Below are positions 8,639 through 18,024 of a DNA stretch of 64,000 nt, one piece after another. A program made the translations under genes and the position numbers. How positions within the stretch are numbered: position 1 is the stretch's first letter; each line of letters opens with the position of its first letter. The notes beneath the pieces were generated by a model. The model was not told where the DNA came from and did no database searches. It was given only the letters and a program-made list of their open reading frames with translations. Source of the stretch: Loktanella salsilacus (GTDB lineage: Bacteria > Pseudomonadota > Alphaproteobacteria > Rhodobacterales > Rhodobacteraceae); NCBI RefSeq assembly GCF_900114485.1, contig NZ_FOTF01000006.1, positions 62,001 to 126,000 of the forward strand, in the 5' to 3' direction.

Positions 8639-9541
8639 ATGCGATTTTCCCCAAGCGTTCAAGGCGTGCTCGCCCTTATTCTGGCCTGCACGGTCTGGGG
8701 GCTGTCACCGCTGTATTATCACCTGCTGGCCCACGTCCCCCCGCTAGAGGTGCTGTGCTATCGCACGGTCTGGTCGCTGATATTTCTTGGCGCATTGCTG
8801 GCGGTGCAGGGGCGGCTGGGGCTGGTTGGGGCCGCATTGCGCGACCGGCGCACCATGTTGCTGATCGTGGCCTCTGCTGTGACCATCTCTTTGAATTGGT
8901 TCGGCTTTATCTACAGTATTTCCATCGGCAACGCGCTAGAGGCGTCGCTGGGCTATTACATCTTTCCGCTGGTCGCCGTGGTGCTGGGCTGGCTCGTGTT
9001 TCGCGAAAGCCTAAGCCGGGCGCAGATCGCGGCCGTCCTGCTGGCCGCTGTCGCCGTGATCGTGCTGACAATCGGCCTTGGCGTCGCGCCGTGGATCGCG
9101 CTGGGGCTGGCGCTGACCTTTGGGGCCTACGGCGTGCTGAAAAAGGGCCTTGATCTGGGCGGCGTGGTGTCGGTCACGGCAGAGGTCGCGGTGCTGGCCC
9201 CGCTGGCGCTGCTTTGGCTAATCTTTCGCGGCACCGAAATTGGCAATCACGCGATGAACTGGCCCGATATGGCGCTGCTGGCGCTATCGGGCATCCTGAC
9301 TGGGGTGCCGCTGATCCTGTTCAGTTTTGCCACGCGGCGGCTGCGGCTGTCGACGGTCGGCCTGCTGCAATACCTGAACCCGACGCTGCAATTTGGCTGC
9401 GCCGTGCTGTTCTTTGGCAATGTGCTGACGCCGTGGCACGCCATCGCCTTTCCCATGATCTGGGCGGCGTTGGCGCTGTATTCGGTGTCCACTATCGCCG
9501 CGGATCGCCGCGCACGGCGACGGGCGCGGGCGGTGATCTGA
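8639..9541 (+). CDS. rarD: EamA/RarD-type drug-metabolite permease
   Basis: The 300-residue inner-membrane protein has about ten hydrophobic segments and the RarD subgroup signatures WGLSPLYYHLL and LPLEV-type loop followed by RTVWSL at the N-terminus, and GLLQYLNPTLQF toward the C-terminus. RarD proteins belong to the DMT superfamily; their substrate is not known (chloramphenicol sensitivity in enterobacteria). There is no obvious operon partner. Confidence 0.88.
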   Translation: MRFSPSVQGVLALILACTVWGLSPLYYHLLAHVPPLEVLCYRTVWSLIFLGALLAVQGRLGLVGAALRDRRTMLLIVASAVTISLNWFGFIYSISIGNALEASLGYYIFPLVAVVLGWLVFRESLSRAQIAAVLLAAVAVIVLTIGLGVAPWIALGLALTFGAYGVLKKGLDLGGVVSVTAEVAVLAPLALLWLIFRGTEIGNHAMNWPDMALLALSGILTGVPLILFSFATRRLRLSTVGLLQYLNPTLQFGCAVLFFGNVLTPWHAIAFPMIWAALALYSVSTIAADRRARRRARAVI

Positions 9542-9676
9542 CCGCGCAAATGTGTGTTGCGCGCGCCATCGCTTGAAATCCTTGCGCCGACGGACGCTTG
9601 CAGCGGCCACCGCTTTGCGCCAGCCTGTCTTTGGGCGGGATTTCGCCAAGACGGGATCGCTGGGGGGCGAAGGATT

Positions 9677-10819
9677 ATGGCAAATAACACAGCACGGTTG
9701 ATTGGCGGCGCAGGGGCGGCGGTGGCGCTGGCCGTCTTCGTGATCGCGCTTTTCCCCCGCGATGTGCCGCAGGTGGACGATGGGCCCGCTGCCGCGCCAG
9801 CTCAAGCGGCAGACACCGTGCCAGAGGCCGCGCCTGTGATGCAGGCGGCTGGCCCCACCGTCGATACCTTTTTGCTAGGCCCGGACGGGGTCGCGGTTGT
9901 CGCTGGCCACGCCGCGCCGGGCGCTGAAGTCACCTTGCTGCTAGAGGGAGAGGCGATTGCAACCGCGACCGCCGACGGCGCGGGCAGTTTTGCCACCACG
10001 GCAGAGGTTACGGCATCGGATACGCCTCGCAGCCTGACATTCGCTGAAAACGGCGCGGCCCCCAGCGGTGAAGCTGTGCTGGTCCGCCCCGGCACCGGCG
10101 CACCAGTAGAGCCAGTTGCGGTCGCAGAGGCTGAGGCTGAAATTGCCGAAGCGCCGGTCGCGGAAACTGCGGTGCCATCAGAGCCAGCAGAGGCCGCCGT
10201 CGCTGAGGCCGCGCCAACCGCGACGGAAACCCCTGCCATCGCCAGTGCAGATGCGCCTGCCGCAGCAGAGGCGACCGCGGCCGTCGCAGAGGCCCCCGCG
10301 CAACCCACCGTCGTTGTTGATAATCAAGGCGCGCGGGTCTTGGGGCCGGGGCCGCAGGTTATGGACCGCGTCGCGCTGGACGCGATCACCTATGACACGG
10401 CTGGCGGTGTGCAATTGGCGGGGCGCGCGCCCGGCGATGGGAACTTGCAGGTCTATGTCGATAACGAACCTGTCGTCGCTGGCCCCGTGGGCCCGCAAGG
10501 CGACTGGCGCGTGACCCTGCCGGACATCAACGCTGGTACCTACACGCTGCGCATCGACGAAGTCGCACAGGACGGCACCGTCGCCAGCCGCGTGGAAACG
10601 CCATTCCGGCGCGAGGAGCCGGGCAATGTCGCCGCGCTTCAAGGGGATACGGGCGCTGCCACGCAGACCGTGCAACCGGGCAATACGCTTTGGGCGATTG
10701 CCCGCGACAACCTTGGCGACGGCATCATGTATGTCGATCTTTTTGCGGCGAACGCCGATCAAATCCGTGATCCTGACCTGATCTATCCGGGGCAGGTCTT
10801 TGTTATCCCGGGCCGCTAG
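9677..10819 (+). CDS. LysM domain protein, membrane-anchored
   Basis: The 380-residue product has an N-terminal membrane anchor (about 7-25), a first beta-rich domain, a low-complexity Ala/Glu/Pro stretch (about 145-215), a second Ig-like domain containing YDTAGGVQLAGRAPGDG, and a C-terminal LysM motif (about 331-380: PGNTLWAIARDNLGDG to YPGQVFVIPGR) that binds peptidoglycan glycan strands. The ATG preceded by CGAAGGA is chosen; an upstream in-frame start would hide the signal anchor. Similar proteins with this layout are common in Rhodobacteraceae; the role is probably periplasmic and cell-wall related. Confidence 0.85.
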   Translation: MANNTARLIGGAGAAVALAVFVIALFPRDVPQVDDGPAAAPAQAADTVPEAAPVMQAAGPTVDTFLLGPDGVAVVAGHAAPGAEVTLLLEGEAIATATADGAGSFATTAEVTASDTPRSLTFAENGAAPSGEAVLVRPGTGAPVEPVAVAEAEAEIAEAPVAETAVPSEPAEAAVAEAAPTATETPAIASADAPAAAEATAAVAEAPAQPTVVVDNQGARVLGPGPQVMDRVALDAITYDTAGGVQLAGRAPGDGNLQVYVDNEPVVAGPVGPQGDWRVTLPDINAGTYTLRIDEVAQDGTVASRVETPFRREEPGNVAALQGDTGAATQTVQPGNTLWAIARDNLGDGIMYVDLFAANADQIRDPDLIYPGQVFVIPGR

Positions 10820-10876
10820 GGCGCTGGCCATCGCCCGCCCACCTGCCTAGGTAAGGGCATTAGCCAAGGAATTTTC

Positions 10877-12703
10877 ATGCGCCGCCTGTCCAAAACCGAT
10901 GCCAATTTCGACCCCAACGCCAAAATCGAAGGCTGGAACGTCATCAGCCGGGTTGCGCCATACCTTTGGCCCGCGGGCGACAAGAACACCAAAATCCGCG
11001 TTGTTGCCGCCATCAGCGTCCTGCTGGTTGCCAATGCCATCGCCGTCGGCACGCCGTTTTTATACAAAGCCGCCGTCGATGCGCTGGCGGCAGAGGCGCG
11101 GGATGATACGTGGCTGATCGCCCTTGGCGCGGTTTGGCTGACCGTGCTTTACGGCGTATCGCGGCTGGCCACGACGGGCCTGACGCAGTTGCGCGACGTG
11201 ATTTTTACCCCGGTTGGCCAGCGGGCGCTGCGCACATTAGCGCTGGAAACCTTCACCCATATTCATCGCCTCTCCATGCGCTATCACATCACGCGCAAGA
11301 CGGGCGGGCTGTCCCGCATCATCGAGCGGGGCGTCAAAGGCGTTGATTTCCTGATGCGCTTCCTCATCTTCTCGATGGGGCCGCTGCTGTTGCAGCTGAT
11401 CATGATTTCCGTGGTTTTGTTCTTTAATTTCGACGTCTGGTATATGGTCGTCGTGGTCGTCACGATCGCGCTTTACGTTTGGTTCACCTTTGCGGTGACA
11501 GAATGGCGCGTGAAGATCCGCAAGGTGATGAACGATCAAGACACCGACGCCAACCAAAAGGCGATCGACAGTCTGCTGAACTTTGAGACTGTGAAATACT
11601 TTGGCGCAGAGCGGTGGGAAGCCGCGCGCTATGACGGCGCGATGAAGCAGTATGAAACCGCTGCAGTGCGCACAAACTATAGCCTCGCGTTTTTGAACTT
11701 TGGCCAATCGCTGATTATCACAGCGGGTCTGGTGATCGTTATGGTGATGGCCGCGATGGGCGCGCAGGCGGGCAATCTGACCGTCGGCGATTTCGTCATG
11801 GTGAACGCCTATATGATCCAGATCACGATGCCGCTGAACTTCCTCGGCACCGTTTACCGCGAAATTCGCCAAGCCTTGATCGATATGGGCGGCATGTTCG
11901 ACCTGCTGGAACAACCAGCAGAGGTCGTGGACAAGCCCGGTGCCGCCGCGCTGAAGGTCACCGGCGGCCAAGTCACATTGCGCGATGTGCATTTTGGCTA
12001 TGACGCGGCGCGCCCCATTTTAAAAGGCGTCGATCTGGACGTGCTGCCGGGGCAAACCGTGGCGATTGTTGGCTCTTCTGGGTCTGGCAAGTCGACGATT
12101 GGGCGGCTGCTGTTCCGGTTCTATGACGTGACCGGCGGGGCCATGCTGATCGACGGGCAGGACGTGCGCGACGTGACGCAGGAAAGCCTGCACGCGCAGA
12201 TTGGCGTCGTGCCGCAGGATACGGTGCTGTTTAACGACACGGTCCACTACAATATCGCTTACGGTCGCCCAGGCGCGAGCGAGGCTGAAATCCGCGAGGC
12301 GGCGCGGGCGGCCAATATCCACGACTTTATCATGAGCCTGCCCGACGGCTATGGCACGACCGTGGGCGAGCGCGGGCTCAAGCTGTCGGGCGGCGAAAAG
12401 CAGCGCGTTGGCATTGCGCGCACCTTGCTGAAGAACCCACCGATCCTGCTGCTGGACGAGGCGACGAGCGCCCTTGATACCGATACAGAGCGGGAAATTC
12501 AGCGAGAACTGCGCCAGATGGGGCAGGGCCGCACGGTCATCACCATCGCGCACCGCCTGTCCACCATTCAGGACGCCGACCGCATTGTTGTCCTTGAGGA
12601 TGGCGAGATCGTCGAGACCGGCACCCACGACGCGCTGCTGGCGCAGGCTGGCCGCTATGCCCATCTGTGGAATCGCCAAAGCGAGGAAGAGGACGCGGCG
12701 TGA
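10877..12703 (+). CDS. ABC exporter, Atm1/HMT1 type
   Basis: A 608-residue half transporter: about six membrane helices (about 35-330) and a nucleotide-binding domain with Walker A GSSGSGKST (399-407), signature LSGGEKQRV (from 503) and Walker B ending Asp527-Glu528. The N-terminus (NVISRVAPYLWP) and the segment DQDTDANQKAIDSLLNFETVKYF are characteristic of the Atm1/ABCB7 group, which exports glutathione-linked sulfur, persulfide or metal conjugates. The stop overlaps the start of a small conserved gene (GTGA). Confidence 0.92.
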   Translation: MRRLSKTDANFDPNAKIEGWNVISRVAPYLWPAGDKNTKIRVVAAISVLLVANAIAVGTPFLYKAAVDALAAEARDDTWLIALGAVWLTVLYGVSRLATTGLTQLRDVIFTPVGQRALRTLALETFTHIHRLSMRYHITRKTGGLSRIIERGVKGVDFLMRFLIFSMGPLLLQLIMISVVLFFNFDVWYMVVVVVTIALYVWFTFAVTEWRVKIRKVMNDQDTDANQKAIDSLLNFETVKYFGAERWEAARYDGAMKQYETAAVRTNYSLAFLNFGQSLIITAGLVIVMVMAAMGAQAGNLTVGDFVMVNAYMIQITMPLNFLGTVYREIRQALIDMGGMFDLLEQPAEVVDKPGAAALKVTGGQVTLRDVHFGYDAARPILKGVDLDVLPGQTVAIVGSSGSGKSTIGRLLFRFYDVTGGAMLIDGQDVRDVTQESLHAQIGVVPQDTVLFNDTVHYNIAYGRPGASEAEIREAARAANIHDFIMSLPDGYGTTVGERGLKLSGGEKQRVGIARTLLKNPPILLLDEATSALDTDTEREIQRELRQMGQGRTVITIAHRLSTIQDADRIVVLEDGEIVETGTHDALLAQAGRYAHLWNRQSEEEDAA

Positions 12704-13041
12704 GCGCCAAAGACTATCCCACAACGCCTGACGGGCGCTATTTCGTGGCAAAAGGCCGGATGTGGCGCAAAACGAACCCGGCGCTGGATGACACCGCGCG
12801 GCGGGCTGCGGTCAAGGCGCTGATGCAGGCGCGCCGCGGCGTTGGGCAGGCGGATAGCGAAGATGCCACCCGCGCGGCCCGTGATAAAGTGGACGCAGCC
12901 AAGCGGGCCTTGGGCGAGCGCGGGCCGGTCTGGTGGGACGACGGTGCCCCGGACGAGGGCGGCAAACATCCCAAAAACACCAGCTATGCGGATTGGTGGG
13001 CGGGGCTGGATGCGGGGACGCAGCAGGTTGGCCTAAGCTGA
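12700..13041 (+). CDS. Conserved small protein coupled to Atm1-type exporter
   Basis: The 113-residue cytoplasmic protein starts at a GTG that overlaps the exporter stop codon by four bases. Recognisable blocks are DYPTTPDGRYFVAKGRMWR, LGERGPVWWDDGAPD and NTSYADWW; I recall similar short proteins in Rhodobacterales genomes but no assigned function. No signal peptide or membrane helix. The overlap implies co-translation with the exporter. The alternative ATG at 12667 would add residues encoded inside the exporter gene and is less likely. Confidence 0.75.
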   Translation: MSAKDYPTTPDGRYFVAKGRMWRKTNPALDDTARRAAVKALMQARRGVGQADSEDATRAARDKVDAAKRALGERGPVWWDDGAPDEGGKHPKNTSYADWWAGLDAGTQQVGLS

Positions 13042-13143
13042 CCCTGTGCGCTATCGCGCAGAGCGGCCGCAGGCGCGGGCGATTGCGCGGCGCGGGGACG
13101 CAGCGTAGCTATGGCAAAACCACCCATAGATCAGGACGTTTCC

Positions 13144-14334
13144 ATGTCACTTTTTCATATGGCCCTGATCCTGGGCCTTTTGTCTGCTGTCGGCCCCTTT
13201 GCGATCGACATGTATTTGCCCGCGATGCCCGCCCTTGCGGCGTCGCTGGGTGTCACTGAAACCGCGGCGCAGCTGACATTAACCAGCTATTTCGTCGCCT
13301 TCGGTTTGGCGCAGCTGGTCTATGGCCCGTGGTCGGACCAGTCGGGGCGCAAGCGGCCTTTGTACGCGGGTCTGGCCATTTTCATTGTCGGCAGCACCAT
13401 GGCGGCGCTGGCACCGACAATCGGCGCTTTGGTCGCGGCCCGCGCGGTGCAAGGCATCGGCGGCGCAGTACTGATGGTCGTGCCGCGCGCCGTCATCCGC
13501 GACTCGGCGACAGGCACTGACGGGACCAAGATGATGGCCATGGTCATGCTGGTGATCTCGGTCTCGCCGATGCTGGCACCCTTGGCGGGCTCTGGTCTGA
13601 TCCAATTGGGCGACTGGCGCCTGATCTTCTGGGTGCTGTGCGGCGCGGCGGTTGTCGCCTTGCTGATCACGGGCTTTGCCTTGCCTGAAACACTGGCCCC
13701 GGCGCAGCGCCAAAAAATCCACATGGGATCATTGCTGGCCAGCGCTAAGGTGCTGTTGACGGACCCGGTGTTCATGGGGCTGACCTTCATCGGCGGCTTT
13801 GGCATGGCGAGCTTTTTCGTCTTCATCGCCTCTGCGTCCTTTGTTTACGTCGACCAGTTCGGCCTGACGCCAACCGGCTTTTCGCTGGCCTTTGCGATCA
13901 ACGCCGTGGGCTTCTTTTCCGCCAGCCAAGCTGCGGGCCCGCTGGGCGAACGGTTTGGCATCGTGCGCCTGATGCGCTGGGGCGTGATGGGCTTTGCTGG
14001 CTTTGCCGTTGCCTTGCTGGCGCTGGTGCTGGCGGGCTTTGTGTCGCTGCCGATCATCGTGGCGGGCCTGTTTTTGGCGAACGCCTGCCTTGGCCTTGTG
14101 ATCCCGACGACGATGGTCATGGCGCTGGACGCCCATGGCCGGATCGCGGGCCTCGCATCCAGCCTTGGCGGCACGCTGCAGATGGTGGCTGGCGGCGTGA
14201 TGATCGCGCTGACGGGTCTGTTTTTTGACGGCACCGCGCTGCCGATGGTCGCGGCGATTGCGCTGTGCGCTGTCGCGGCCTTGGTGCTGGCGCTGATGAC
14301 GCTGGGCCGGGTGTCGCGCGCGCAGATGGTCTGA
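13144..14334 (+). CDS. Bcr/CflA family multidrug MFS exporter
   Basis: A 396-residue protein with about 12 membrane segments. The first helix carries AVGPFAIDMYLPAMPALAASLG, the Bcr/CflA signature, and the loop after helix 2 has YGPWSDQSGRKRPLY, the MFS motif A. Family members export bicyclomycin, sulfonamides or other small drugs by proton antiport. An ATG at 13111 is in frame but the start at 13144 is preceded by AGGACG and gives the usual N-terminus. Monocistronic, convergent with the RND gene. Confidence 0.88.
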   Translation: MSLFHMALILGLLSAVGPFAIDMYLPAMPALAASLGVTETAAQLTLTSYFVAFGLAQLVYGPWSDQSGRKRPLYAGLAIFIVGSTMAALAPTIGALVAARAVQGIGGAVLMVVPRAVIRDSATGTDGTKMMAMVMLVISVSPMLAPLAGSGLIQLGDWRLIFWVLCGAAVVALLITGFALPETLAPAQRQKIHMGSLLASAKVLLTDPVFMGLTFIGGFGMASFFVFIASASFVYVDQFGLTPTGFSLAFAINAVGFFSASQAAGPLGERFGIVRLMRWGVMGFAGFAVALLALVLAGFVSLPIIVAGLFLANACLGLVIPTTMVMALDAHGRIAGLASSLGGTLQMVAGGVMIALTGLFFDGTALPMVAAIALCAVAALVLALMTLGRVSRAQMV

Positions 14335-14356
14335 CCCCACGCCTTAACCGCAACTT

Positions 14357-14391
14357 AAAGGCCCGGGCGCAAATCGCGTCCGGGCCTTTTT
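14357..14391. terminator. Bidirectional terminator between MFS and RND genes
   Basis: Perfect 10-base stem AAAGGCCCGG/CCGGGCCTTT with TTTTT on the plus side, only 7 bases from the RND stop codon. It can serve both convergent genes. Confidence 0.8.
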
Positions 14392-14397
14392 GCTGTG

Positions 14398-17300
14398 TTA
14401 TTCGGCAGCGCGCACCGTCTTCGGGCGGGGTTTGGGTTCATCGTCCAGCCAGATCAGCTCGGTCGAGGTCATCTTGGCCGCCGACCTTGCCAGCGCCCAG
14501 TCCTGCGCCGCGCGGCCCGACCGCCCGCCGGTCAGCGCCGCAATCCCGCGTCCGGCCATGGCAACGTAGGTCGACAGCCAGACCCGCAGCGCCAGCATCG
14601 CGGGGGTAAAGACCAGCGTCAGCACTGTCGCGATGCCAAGGCCAAAGACGACGGCCGTCGCCAACTGTTTCCACCACAGCGCCGTTGGGCTGTCGATGGT
14701 ATAGCCGCCTTGCATAAAGTCGAGGCTGAGGCCGAACATCATCGGCGCAAGGCCCGCCATGGTGGTGATCGTGGTCAGCAGAACGGGCCTGATGCGATCC
14801 TCTGCCGTGCGGACGATAGCGGTTTGGCGCGGCATATAGGCTGCGTATTCTTGGTAAGTGTCGATCAGGATGATGTTGTTGTTCACCACGATCCCCGCCA
14901 GCGCGACGATGCCCGTGCCGGTCATGATGATCGAAAACGCCTGATCCATCACCAGCATGCCCACCAGCACGCCGGCCACGGACAGCACGACCGCCAGCAG
15001 CACCAGCACGGCGTTATAAACGCTGTTGAACTGCGCCAGCAGGATGATGAACATCAGCATCAGCGCGCCGGAAAAGGCGGTTTGCAAGAAGGCGCCGCTT
15101 TCGGCCTGATCCTCTTGATCGCCGGTCCATTCCCAGGCGACGCCAGCGGGCAGGGGGGCGGTGTCCAGCCAATCGGTCAGGGTGGCAATGCGTTCGTTCG
15201 CGGTCAGCACTTGCAGGGTCAGATCGCCCTCTGCCACCAAGGCCTGCGCGGCGTCGTCTGCGTCATAGCGCGCTTGCGGCATGGCGGTGACGACGCCGTC
15301 GCCCCCCTTCAGCACGACCATGTCGGATGCCACGCCGGCCTTGACGTCAAAGTAGCGCTGTTGGTCCACGCGGTCGATTTGCGCCAGTTTTGGCACCGGC
15401 TGGCGCGTGGTAAAGTTGGACAGCGGCACGAGCCCCTGATCGGTGCGGACTTTCAGCGTATCAAGCGTGGACAGCACGCGGTCTTTTTCAGGCAGGCGTG
15501 CGCGGATCTCGATCTCTTCATCAGAGCTGTCGACGGGCATCGTGTCCAGCAGGATGCCGCGCGTGACCAATTGCACCATGCCGCCGACGGCCATGACGTC
15601 CGCGCCGTACCGGCCAGCGGCACGGGTATCGACGTCGATCTGCCAGTCGATGCCGGGCAGGGGGCGGGTGTCTTCGACCTGCGTCAGGCCCGGCGTTGCG
15701 TCGAACATTTCCCGCACGACGGCGGCGGCGTTGCGCAGGGCGTCCCAATCGTCGCCTTTGAGGCGCAGGTGCACGGGTTTGCCCGATGCGGGGCCACGCG
15801 CTTGGGCCAGGATTTCGGTCTGGATGCCGGGGATCAGGGCAAGCTGGGTTTCAAGTTCCGAGATCACCAGATCGCCGTCCAGTTCGGGGCGGTCGGCGCG
15901 GTCCTCCCACGGGATCGTCTCGAACTGGACTTGACCAATCGTGTCGCGGGGGGCGGTTGCGCCGCCGGTGTTGGAGTTCAATCCCCCTTCGCCCGCGAAG
16001 GCAAAGGCGGTGTCGACGCCGGGGTGGGCAAGGACGACCTGTTCGACCTGCGCGACCAGCCCGTCCTTTTCGTTCAGCGACAGGTTGCCGCGTGCGCGGA
16101 CATAGACGATGGCCTGTTCGGGTTCGGATTCGACAAAGAATTCAACGCCGTTGTTGTTTTTGCCAAAGTAGCCAAAGGTCCAGATGACAAAGCCCAGAAC
16201 GGCGGCAATCGTGACCAGCGGCATGATCGGATTGCCGGTCAAAAAGGCGATCAGGTGGCCAAAGGGCGTGCGGCGATAGCCTGCGTTGATGCGTTTTGGC
16301 GCGCGGGTGATCTTCGCCGCGCCCATGGTGATCGCCAGCGCCATTGCGCCAAAGGTGAACAGCACCATGCCGGGCAGGGCGGCGGACAGTCCAGCGACAG
16401 GGGATGCGTTGCCGGACAAATACCCGGGGTTCAGCGTCAGCATCGCGCCGGTAAAGACGATCAGCATCGCCACTGGCACAAGGCCCGCGCGGACCATCCA
16501 CGGCAGGGGCCGCAGGCGGGCAGAGGCATGATCAAAGGCACGGCTGACGCGCCCGGTGACGCCGCCCAAGACGGGCAGATAGACCAGCGTCACAACCAGC
16601 GCGGCGGATAGCACAAAGATCAGCGTGACGGGCAACATGCCCATGAACTGCCCCGGCACGCCGGGCCAGAACAGCATGGGCAGGAACGCGCAAAGCGTTG
16701 TCGCGGTGGATGAAATGATCGGCCAGAACATGCGTTTGGCCGCTTCCGTATAGGCGTGCATCGGGCCGGTGCCTTCGGCAATCCTGCGGTCGGCGTATTC
16801 GACCACGACGATGGCCCCGTCCACCAGCATACCGACGGCCAAAATCAGGCCGAACATGACGATGTTGGAAATGGTGATGCCCATGACCGCCAGCAGCGCA
16901 AAGCACAAAAGGAACGACGTCGGGATCGCAAAGCCGACCAGCAGCGCAGGCCGTGTGCCAAGGGCGGCAAGGACCACGATCATCACCAGCGCGATGGCCG
17001 TCAGAACGGATCCTTCAAGCTGGCTGACCATAGAGGCCACGCCGCGTGACTGGTCGTTGCTGGCCCCCACATCGACGGCTTGCTGCACGGCCTCTGGCCA
17101 GGTGGCACGCTCTGCCGCGATGGCTTCGCGCACCAAAGCGGCGGTGTCGATCAGGTTAAAGCCTTTGCGTTTGACGACCTGCAAGGCGACGGTAGTGACG
17201 CCGTTGAACCGGGCGGTGCCGGCGCGATCCTCAAACGTCAGGCGAATGTCGGTCAGATCGCCCATCGTCACGACGCGGTCGCCGTTGCGCTTGACGGGCA

Positions 17301-18024
17301 GCTCGTAGACATCGGCGGCTTCGGTAAAGGACGACGGGATTTTGACGGCAAAGCTGCCTTGCGCGCTTTCAACTTCGCCTGCGGCGATCAACAGGTTGTT
17401 GTTGTTCACCACGCTGATCAGCTCGCCTGCGGTGACGTCGTAGGCTTCTAGCCGCAGGGGATCGATCACGACCTCCAGCATCTCGTCCCGTTGGCCAGCA
17501 AGGCCAGCTTCGAGCACGGCGTCGATGCCTTCGATGCGGTCTTGCAGGCTGCGGGCAAGGCGCAGCAGGGTGCGTTCGGGCACGTTGCCGGTCAGGTTAA
17601 CGATCAAGATCGGAAATTCGGAAAAGTTGATTTCGTTGACGGAATATTGGTCGGCGCCGGCGGGAAACTTCGCCTCTGCCGCGTTCATCGCGTCGCGCAC
17701 GTCAGCCAGAACCTGCGTTTTGTCCCAGCCGAATTCGAATTCCAGCGCGACCCCGGCGTAGTTTTCCGACGCGGTCGAGGACATGGTTTTCAGACCGTCC
17801 AGCGAGGACAGCTCAGTCTCCATCGGTTTGACCAGCAGGGTTTCGCTGTCGGCGGCAGAGATGCCGGGGAAGGGTACAGAGACGAAAATCGCCGGGATTT
17901 CGATATCCGGCTCACCCTCTTTCGGCAGGCTGGCATAGGCGAAACCGCCCGCCAATAGGGACAGCGCGATAAAGGCGATGACCATGCGCGCCCGGGCCGC
18001 GGCCCAGTCGACAAGGCCGATCAT
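14398..18024 (-). CDS. RND efflux pump, inner-membrane transporter
   Basis: A 1208-residue AcrB/HAE-family permease that drives proton-coupled export with the adaptor encoded just upstream. Typical features are the TM1 start (RMVIAFIALSLLAGGFAYASLP), the PGISAADSETLLVKPME porter segment, and TM4 with VGMLVDGAIVVVEYADRR containing the proton-relay acidic residues. It is longer than the usual 1030-1050 residues: between TM6 and TM7 (about 490-630) lies an enlarged loop with two additional hydrophobic stretches. The start overlaps the adaptor stop (ATGA). No outer-membrane channel gene is present. Confidence 0.92.
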   Translation of the reverse strand: MIGLVDWAAARARMVIAFIALSLLAGGFAYASLPKEGEPDIEIPAIFVSVPFPGISAADSETLLVKPMETELSSLDGLKTMSSTASENYAGVALEFEFGWDKTQVLADVRDAMNAAEAKFPAGADQYSVNEINFSEFPILIVNLTGNVPERTLLRLARSLQDRIEGIDAVLEAGLAGQRDEMLEVVIDPLRLEAYDVTAGELISVVNNNNLLIAAGEVESAQGSFAVKIPSSFTEAADVYELPVKRNGDRVVTMGDLTDIRLTFEDRAGTARFNGVTTVALQVVKRKGFNLIDTAALVREAIAAERATWPEAVQQAVDVGASNDQSRGVASMVSQLEGSVLTAIALVMIVVLAALGTRPALLVGFAIPTSFLLCFALLAVMGITISNIVMFGLILAVGMLVDGAIVVVEYADRRIAEGTGPMHAYTEAAKRMFWPIISSTATTLCAFLPMLFWPGVPGQFMGMLPVTLIFVLSAALVVTLVYLPVLGGVTGRVSRAFDHASARLRPLPWMVRAGLVPVAMLIVFTGAMLTLNPGYLSGNASPVAGLSAALPGMVLFTFGAMALAITMGAAKITRAPKRINAGYRRTPFGHLIAFLTGNPIMPLVTIAAVLGFVIWTFGYFGKNNNGVEFFVESEPEQAIVYVRARGNLSLNEKDGLVAQVEQVVLAHPGVDTAFAFAGEGGLNSNTGGATAPRDTIGQVQFETIPWEDRADRPELDGDLVISELETQLALIPGIQTEILAQARGPASGKPVHLRLKGDDWDALRNAAAVVREMFDATPGLTQVEDTRPLPGIDWQIDVDTRAAGRYGADVMAVGGMVQLVTRGILLDTMPVDSSDEEIEIRARLPEKDRVLSTLDTLKVRTDQGLVPLSNFTTRQPVPKLAQIDRVDQQRYFDVKAGVASDMVVLKGGDGVVTAMPQARYDADDAAQALVAEGDLTLQVLTANERIATLTDWLDTAPLPAGVAWEWTGDQEDQAESGAFLQTAFSGALMLMFIILLAQFNSVYNAVLVLLAVVLSVAGVLVGMLVMDQAFSIIMTGTGIVALAGIVVNNNIILIDTYQEYAAYMPRQTAIVRTAEDRIRPVLLTTITTMAGLAPMMFGLSLDFMQGGYTIDSPTALWWKQLATAVVFGLGIATVLTLVFTPAMLALRVWLSTYVAMAGRGIAALTGGRSGRAAQDWALARSAAKMTSTELIWLDDEPKPRPKTVRAAE

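Noticed and set aside
14395-16611. Long open frame antisense to the RND transporter
   Set aside because: The composition (His, Gln, Arg, Gly rich) is that of an antisense shadow, and the RND protein is unmistakable.
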